From Lepidonotus clava (lineage: Eukaryota; Annelida; Polychaeta; Phyllodocida; Polynoidae): a stretch of DNA of 64,000 bases. A model generated the notes under the pieces. The model made no database searches, was not told the origin of the DNA, and saw only the letters and a program-made list of their open reading frames with translations. Below are positions 56,347 through 64,000 of the stretch, in pieces; within the stretch, counting starts at the first letter, position 1, and each line of letters begins with the position of its first letter. The stretch spans positions 8,832,001 through 8,896,000 of the forward strand of contig OW387133.1 in NCBI GenBank assembly GCA_936440205.1. The letters are read 5' to 3'. A program made the translations under genes and the position numbers.

Positions 56347-57957
56347 TACAATTATAACCAGCTAATAATATGCCACCAGATTGTTGTTCTGTTGATATGC
56401 ATGTATCCTGAAACCCAAATTGTTAAGGTGATTCCCCTGTTTTCCCAATTCAATTTGATCTTAATATATACATACACTGATGCAATATTATTTTCAAAAG
56501 GATGTTGTTTAAATTGTGACAGGTTACTCATATATTATTAACGAAACTTTTCGTTGTTAATATTTTCATAACAACGATCAATTTGCAACAATTTTTTTCT
56601 ATATTTAGAATGCCCTCAAAGAGCTGTAACTTTTACTGAATTTTCTCTAATCTTTTCCCTTTTTATATCAATTTACAGAACAACAAAACTGTTCATTATG
56701 CTATGTTAACTTGATCCTCACAACGAAATTCTATTGTGCGACGGGCCACTTGATATCTAAGACAAATATATTCATATTATTATAAGTCATATAATATTCT
56801 GGATATCTTTAACCCAACTAATCAAGAATATTACCCAAGACCTAATTTCGGTTATTTTCGTTTTTCATATTTAACTATACAGGTCTAAAGTTATTATTTG
56901 TATATTCATCAGAACCACTGACACACTTACTACAATCAAAACCAAACCAGATGCAATAATATACATTTTGTATTTACAGCTTTGAATCGCAAATCAAACA
57001 TTTTTTTAAGAGCAAACACATCATGGAATATATAGAAGTATGAAGGTTTGGGTGTTCTGGTGTTACCTTCCTTGTTATGATGTAAGTTTATTTCTAACGA
57101 TTTGTAAACCAAGTTCAGGAGTCTTTCCACAGGACCAACATGTTGGGGAATGTCAATTGTCTAACCTAAAACCCCAGGCAACCTACTCCCCTAACTACAA
57201 ATCTACCACTTAACCAATCGGCAAAAGTGTTAACAGTCATGAGAGTATCTCTGTGTTAATTATAAACTGCAAAGTGATCATTTCATTTTTTATTATAGTC
57301 ATGGCTAATATAAAAGATATTGCTTGCTTAAGCTGAGTGATTTTTCTTCAGATCCCCTTACCCCTGTTGGGCCCTGGCTTGGTTGTCTGCCAAGTGCATT
57401 CTCTATGACCAGCTATGAATATTGTTTTGGGGGTTTAACTATTCAAAAATGCCTGTTGCTACAACACAGAGGTGTTAGAAATACTGAAATTGTTTCCTTC
57501 AATGAGCTCCTACCCTTATCAGACTTGAATCCACATATGCATCCCAGTGTCAGACAAATGAAGTACCTGTCATTTTTATTTAAGATTTCCATAGAGTGGC
57601 CTCTTTTAATGACTCCAGAACTGAGTATAAGAGAGTATGTACAATGCAAACTCATACTGTCTATTGAAATAAGATGTATTCGGTTAAGATGATAAATGCA
57701 CATGCAAGATGCTTCATCACTGAAAATGAGTCTGAGTCTTTAATCTTAAGAGTTTTACAAACATATAATTCTTCAATCAAAGATATGGCTTAACTGTGAA
57801 AGAGTAGAATTATATCAAAAGTAAAATTAATAATGTAACAACATCAAAAGGCTTAAGGTTTTCCCTAATAAAATTGTCTCTGACAACTGATAATTATAGT
57901 TTGACCTTAAAAATAGGAGATCATACAACAATGACTCATTCACATTCAAGAGATTGA

Positions 57958-58040
57958 CATGGAGGTGGGTAGATTGGCAGGTAGGTAGACAGGTGAGCTG
58001 GTAAGTGGGGAGGTGGACAGGTAGGTGGGGAGGGAGACAG
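57958..58040. repeat. Degenerate GGTAGGT/GGTGG simple repeat
   Basis: Units such as caggtaggtagacagg and ggggaggtggacagg recur with drift. No function is apparent. Confidence 0.6.
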
Positions 58041-58409
58041 CTGCTGTCCTTTATTCAGGCGATGTGATATCGCATTGATGCACTCAGGATATCGTGACCT
58101 CAAGATACATTTTTCCTTACATTAAAAGCAATGTATTTGCTCAAGGTAGAAGCCTGTATAAATGAAGTTTGATTGGGGAACTTTATTTATCAATAATCGT
58201 TGTCAATACTATGCGACATACAATGACAACAGTGCGACCTCAAGAATACATTCCCCCACAAAGAGTAACAAATGACAAAAGCTGTATATATGAAGTTTGG
58301 TTGAAAAAAGAAAGTAAGAAAAAAAATGTCATGTTGGCCACATTGTTTGGGTATCGTCAATTATTTTCCGAGTGATTCTCACGATGTTGGTCGTCATCCC
58401 AGGACTCTG

Positions 58410-59211
58410 AAGGTGGTGATCCACGTTGCGACAAAATTGGACCGATATTCAACCGATTTTTAAAATATTTTCTATGTCCAAAATCGGTCCAGATTCGGTC
58501 CAGAATCGGTCCACTTTTGAAAAATATCGCAACATGGATCATGTCAATAGATTTGTTTTCAATCGATTTCCAACCAACACATATTAGACTAAATTATTCC
58601 AACCGATTTCCAACTGATTTCCAACTGACGATGGTCCGACAAAATTGTTAAACCTATTTAATAGTTTTGGACCGATTTTGCACCGATATGGATCGATTTT
58701 GCACCGATTTTATTATGTCTAAGTATTTTCAGTGTTATTTCATTTATTTTTGGGAATAATAGAACGATAATGTTCCCAAAAGATATCAAAATGATTTCTC
58801 TTTCACATGATATATTTTTTAATGCTTTTCAACAAGTATTTTACTATTTTACTTATTATTAATCAAACAGATTAAATAATATATAATCTTATATATTTCA
58901 GGTCCTACTGACTATATTTAGACATAAATCTGAAAATATTTCTGAAATTTTGATATTTTAATCAACCAATATTTTTTTCACTGTTTTCCCATCAATTTGT
59001 CGTCCTGAATACAAGAAATTAATCAGTTTACATCTTCACTATGGATCATGGGTGTAGGGCCGATTCTGGACCGATTCTGGGCCGATTTTAGGACCAACAG
59101 GTTTAATTGCCAAACCGATTCTCAACCGACAAAAAACTGTCGGTTGAGAAATCAGTCCAGTCATAATTTTTTTGTCGGTGTGCAAAATGTCACAACGTGG
59201 ATCACCAGCTT
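58410..59211. mobile_element. ~0.8-kb TIR element, copy 1
   Basis: The left end gaaggtggtgatccacgttg and the right end caacgtggatcaccagcttc are inverted copies. Subterminal zones are full of accgatt/aatcggt motifs in both orientations (for example aaaatcggtccagattcggt). A second copy with the same ends lies at 63197-63952. It has no coding frame and is therefore non-autonomous. Confidence 0.8.
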
Positions 59212-62192
59212 CAGCAGTGACGCCATCAAGCCCCATTTGCCCTGGTGGCTGTGTGTGCCCTAGAAACCTGCGAGAAAATAATCTTAGGCATTCGCGAATG
59301 ATTTCAGATGGAACAAGATGATCGCAAGCCATCGAATTGATTGTATAGCGTTCACACTGAGAAGGCAGGTGCCTTATGGTCATTTTTGCAATCAATTTCA
59401 TCTTGAATCATACAGGACATATCTACGAAAATATTCAATATGTTGAATAATTTCGCAAGGGAATAGATCATGCAGGGTTACGATAATCCAAAGTTCACAA
59501 CGTTCGCAGATCGCAGAGGTCTATGACAGACCACATTCACCACAGCAAATGGGGCTTCAGATTGATCATATGGAACACACGTTGCATGTGACAGTTATTG
59601 CCTACCGGTAGGAGGTCATGTTTCAAAACTAAATATGGCAAAATAAATAGACCACCCCGCAATCGATTAACCTGGTTCAATAGTAATAATTGCTATAAAT
59701 GATAGGTTACCATTCATCATACAGTGCATTGATTTGCCCTAGTAAAATGATACTACATTCTAACAACGAGGCTACACCGCTGCTGCCTTCACTCAAATAT
59801 ACCACGTTTCTATTTATGTTCTGAGGGAAAGGACAAGTGGATGCAATCAAATAAGACATCTGTAAGCAGAATAAGAGCAAAGGCCACAGGTTAACGTTGT
59901 AATTATTCTATTCTCAAATTTGGAACTATCTACGGCCCCTGTATTTTTAGACAACTCCCCTATCCAATTCCAAAACAGATGAAGATCTATTTTATGTATT
60001 TTGAATCATCCGAAAACCTGTGAATCCTGTGAAAAACTAATCGACATTGAATAATAACTTGCACAATAATTCTAAGAACCGTGAGCAAATTTGTTGATAC
60101 AGTCAATAAACAATCAAGAGCGAGTTGCAAGCAAATTAAGACAGAAAATTGTAAATGTCTGTCAATGTATTGGTGTAGAATGGAAAGTTCTTCGTTTAAA
60201 TGGATATATATATATAATATATATGTGTATATATCTATATGCATATATATATGCAGTTAAAATTGCTACAGCCCCCCCCCCCCCCCATGCCTTTTTTAGG
60301 CTCTATCAATGACAGCCCCTCAAAGGCATTTATCAAAAGGTGATCATTATTTGATATCTGAACTCAATAATTCAAGAAGCTTTATGTAATTGAATTACTA
60401 ACAATGAACTTTTAATATGGTATAAAGGATAATATGGAACTATCACTGACAGCTCCCCCAAAAGATGCTCTCAATTTTTGACAGCCCCCCCCCCCCGGCT
60501 CCAGGCTGAGCGCCCCTGTTGCCGTATAGGGATTTACTATAGAAAATATTTTGGAGTCACATTCAAGGTTTGCTCTTCCCAAGGAAAAGCACTCTTTTAA
60601 TTCTCACCTCAACGTGCAGGTGGCGCTCTGAGCACAATCACATACATTATTAATTATTAAAACATCACACAGGTAACCTTGCTGGGGAGTCAATTATAAA
60701 TAGTCAATGATACCCTTCCATGCTTTCAAATTAACAATAACACAACGAATAATGATGTATTGTCAGGAAACATGACTTTTACCAACTTTGTAGGTGCTTC
60801 TACAGAAACGTCATGATATGGATTGATTTTGATTTACAAGTGGCACTCCATAGGTTTGCACAGGTATCCTTCTAGTGCATGTAGAGTCATACATTGCTAT
60901 ATATAAGAGATGAACGCACCAATTGGTGGTTTGTATGTCATATCTGAGATCTAAAACACTCTGATTCTGACCCAGATTATATCTTTGTATGCCTATTGAT
61001 CATAATGCACTGTAATCACAGACATGATATATAGGGCAGGTATTATTGTACACTCTGCATTACACTATAATAGCACTTTTGCAGATGTGGACTACAAGAG
61101 GATTTAGATAGTATTAGTCATGAAGGCGAACTTTGGTGGCAACTCAGTAATCTAAAACAAACTTGATTTAGAGGTCACCTTATTTACAGAATAGAGAGGG
61201 GTTTCACAATGGTTTTATTTGCATTTATCCTTCTATAATATCTAATGATCTTCAATTAGATGTCAGAATACAGTTCATACAATATAGTTTGAGTACACAG
61301 GTGTGAAATCTTAAAAATCGCGCCTTAAACAGAAAATAAGAATCTGCGTTTAGCTACATTAGTTAGAAATGTATCATCATCTCAAGGGCTATCGTGTTCA
61401 ACAATAACTGAAACTCAAAAAAAACATATTGCTTTAGATGTACTCTTTCAAATAACATTTCTTTTAAGAGAATACCTTTTTCTGAAACATAGTTTTCATC
61501 TTGTCTGCTGTAACAAGTTGGACTATTGTCAAAGAGCAGCCACGACTAGGATTCTTTCTGTTACTTTGTTCACAGCAAGAGCACCTCAAAGTGGACGTTC
61601 AAGGTCCATAAAATACTTATCAATCTGTTTAAGGTTCACTCAGTATGCTAAAAGATATTTGTATGCATCCACGGATGTTCCTTTTAGTTTTCCAATGTTT
61701 TATTTAAACAGTATTGCCAACACGCGAGTGCAGGTATACATTAGAGAGATACAAATGCAGAATTACATCTGCAAGAACTTAATGAAGCCATTCGATTTGA
61801 ATGGGCTTTTTGAGAATATTGTCATTATCACATGGCATTTATTGAACTTTTTTATGGAATGTACAATAATCAGAGCTGTTATAGCTATGTAGCAATTTCA
61901 AAGAAAGTAACAAAGTCTAGTCAAGATTTTTTTTTCTTTTTTATTAAACCGCAATCATCACATGAATGTTCTTCCTTGTAGGTAGATAATCATACATTTA
62001 AGTATTACAACCGCTTTCTTCCCCTCTTTCATAAATCCAACACCACCTACCATAGACATGTCCCGTCACCTCTCCACAACCAATAACTATGTCTCTGATC
62101 CTTTTCAGGGGCCCAGATTAGGGCCTGACCTCTGACCCAAACTGAATCAACACTGACTATCCCCACTCCTGTCAGTAGTCCATGAAATCCTT
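59212..62192. other. Intergenic DNA, nothing recognised
   Basis: It contains TA-rich microsatellite DNA (about 60203-60254), C-runs (about 60270-60286 and 60486-60500) and no supported gene. The 124-codon frame at 61518-61892 lacks motifs. Confidence 0.4.
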
Positions 62193-62414
62193 AAGCCCCA
62201 TATCCTCAAGGCGATTTTACCGGCGACTGGCAGCAGGCGACTGGCAGAATCGGCCCATCCTTAGGCTCACCTGCCAGTATGGTATATTGAAATGAATGAC
62301 CATGTTTGATCTGAATTGCTGTTGAAATCGGGCGACTCTACCAGTAGAATCGGCTGATTTTAGCACTGATGAGTCAGCCAATTTTGTAAATCGCCTATAG
62401 TTGGTATGGGGCTC
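62193..62414. mobile_element. Hairpin MITE, third copy
   Basis: It starts aagccccatatcctcaaggc and ends gttggtatggggctct, with gattttaccggcgactggca and cgactctaccagtagaatcg inside. It shares the left end with 10601-10812 and the middle with 36919-37125. Confidence 0.75.
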
Positions 62415-63196
62415 TAATTCGCTGTATTGAGAGGCCGGACGCAGTGTGATCTCCAACCTCTACGGTTTTGTTGTAGTCGTCAATGGGATTTGATGGTTGG
62501 TGGGAAGTTATTTGGGAAGGAAAACCCCCTTATCTCTCGCTCCATGGGGTCTTTGATCCAGCACTTCACGTCAGATTTCACACACATACTGCACCTACTA
62601 CAGTGTTTATGATATGGAAAAGATGCTATTCAAGTTCTATACACCAGCATCAGTGACCAGCGATCTGTATACATCTGACAAAATGAGATGAACAAATATC
62701 CTGCGGTGCGTTCCAATGTGATATATGATATGAGTAATATATTGTATCATTGGTCGCACATACTCTTCAGCAGGCATTGCAAAGTCCTTTACTTATGGCC
62801 TGAAACGCCCAAGAACCATGGAACGGGCCCTTGTGTAGGATACCGCAAGGAAGGTGATTCCAAGCCACGTATCTTGACTGTTCAGCTTTATGTAATACTG
62901 ACTCCTACCCTATCTAAAAACTAGGGAATAGGGTCCGGGTGAGGGTGAAGGCTAGTTACCATGGGGCCAAATAGTTCGCATTGATTTGTCTACTACAAAG
63001 GCAAAGTATACTGGCACTAGCATGGCAAACAACTAAATACATTAATCGTCTGTGAAAACGTTTTGTCAATGATGAAGGCGTCATTGGCCGAAGAAACATG
63101 AAACCCATCGTTGTTGATGAATTAACCACTAATCATTGACGAATATTCATCTCAGGGGTCCCATCTTTGAAGGAACAGGAGCGGGAATGCTATATT
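62415..63196. other. Intergenic DNA, nothing recognised
   Basis: No exon-like frame, RNA gene or clear repeat was seen between the hairpin MITE and the second TIR element. Confidence 0.4.
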
Positions 63197-63952
63197 AAAG
63201 GCGGTGATCCACAACACAACAAAAGTGAACCGACATTGGACCAATCTCAAAATTGGTCCAGAATCGCTCCAAAAACTTCGTCGGTCCAGTGTCGATCCAC
63301 TATTTTCGTTGGAAATCAGCTCATGGATCATACAAACCAATTTTTCAAACCGATTTTAGAACCGACAGTTGAAGTAAAAACTTGTTGATACCGATTTCAA
63401 AACAACGATGGCCCGCCGAGATTATTGAACCTGTTTTGATATTCTTGGACCGATCATGGACCAATTATAGACCACTTTTATTAACTCTATGTACTTTCAT
63501 TGTTATTTCTATTTATTCTAGGGTGTATAAGAATACAGATTTTATTCAAATAATTATTTGTTGTTGGATCTCAATTCATGTGATATATCATATAATGCTT
63601 TTTGATGGGTATTTTTCAATTTTACTTTTTGTTTATCATACAGTCTAGATAATATCTATATTACATTTCTGATCGTAAAGAATATATTTATAGTATAATC
63701 CTGATTTATGGATGAACCAATTTTCATTGTCTTGCCATTAGTTTGTAGTCTAGATCGATTACAAGGAAACAATCGGATTTCAGCTCTACCATGGATCATG
63801 GCTAGGGGACCGATTCGGGACCGATATCAGGACCAAAAGGTTTAATTGCTAAGTCTATTAAGGACTGACAAAAAACTGCCAGTCCAAAAATCAATTTGCC
63901 CCCCGTTTATTTTGTCGTTTTGGAAAACGTCGTCTTATGGATCACCGGCTTT
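63197..63952. mobile_element. ~0.8-kb TIR element, copy 2
   Basis: The left end aaaggcggtgatccac is mirrored by ggatcaccggcttt on the right. The order of internal blocks (attggtccagaatcg, tcatggatcat, ttattct-rich middle, accatggatcatgg) follows copy 1 at 58410-59211. The copies have diverged, so they are not recent sisters. Confidence 0.75.
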
Positions 63953-64000
63953 GGTTTGCATCTATTTCTAAAGTATGTTTGCGTACAGGAAAACATGGCT

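Larger units (their letters stand above)
55545..58409. other. 3' flank of the receptor gene and intergenic DNA
   Basis: The first few hundred bases probably hold the 3' UTR (an ATTAAA lies at about 55755). A local duplication (56134-56346) follows. A 122-codon frame at 57324-57692 has no recognised motif. A GGTAGGT-type simple repeat spans about 57958-58040. Confidence 0.4.

Noticed and set aside
57324-57692. 122-codon open frame as a gene
   Set aside because: It shows no motif, signal peptide or membrane pattern that I can defend, and no supporting exon structure.
61518-61892. 124-codon open frame as a gene
   Set aside because: It is hydrophobic in patches but has no recognised family, and it sits in repeat-rich DNA.

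Overview
This is an animal (metazoan) genomic window: AT-rich, intron-rich and crowded with small inverted-repeat DNA transposons, non-LTR fragments and two tyrosine-recombinase retrotransposons. The mix of Ngaro-type elements, many hairpin MITEs and an adhesion GPCR carrying C-type lectin domains suggests a marine invertebrate, most likely a non-vertebrate deuterostome (echinoderm, hemichordate or cephalochordate). The taxon is inference.

Layout. (1) 1-5.5 kb: a tandem duplication (308-530) followed by a whole-looking Ngaro-like element on the + strand (620-5475), with Gag-like, RT-RNase H and tyrosine recombinase parts bounded by A1-B1-A2-B2 split direct repeats. (2) 5.5-12.3 kb: gene-poor DNA with several inverted-repeat elements, including a hairpin MITE nested inside a second MITE (10921-11497), and a 50-bp tandem array (11632-12245). 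(3) 12.6-14.8 kb: a 5'-truncated LINE that keeps its reverse transcriptase in two shifted frames and ends in a poly(A) tail. (4) 15-18.5 kb: another MITE and AT-rich DNA. (5) 18559-23785: a second, distinct Ngaro-like element on the - strand with the same split-repeat architecture. (6) 23.8-28.1 kb: intergenic DNA with three inverted-repeat elements. (7) 28132-55544: one large host gene on the + strand. I traced 27 coding exons whose splice phases all agree, giving about 1078 codons: signal peptide, three C-type lectin-like domains each split over two exons, a GAIN domain with a canonical GPS cleavage motif, seven transmembrane segments and a Ser/Thr/Lys-rich tail. (8) 55.5-64 kb: no gene recognised; it holds a local duplication, two copies of a ~0.8-kb TIR element and a third hairpin MITE.

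The only host gene I can support is the lectin-adhesion GPCR. Its architecture predicts a cell-surface receptor that binds a ligand through its lectin-like domains, self-cleaves at the GPS, and signals through the 7TM bundle using a tethered (Stachel) peptide. Its introns have absorbed many transposons: a palindromic ~1-kb element with a nested MITE, two TTAA-flanked MITEs, an LTR-like fragment, a SINE-like inverted pair, and a 1.1-kb TIR element with subterminal repeat arrays. The first two lectin domains look like a fairly recent tandem duplication, because similarity extends into the upstream intron.

Limits: all splice sites and element borders were read by eye. No searches, alignments or folding were run. 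Untranslated exons and the true transcription start were not identified.
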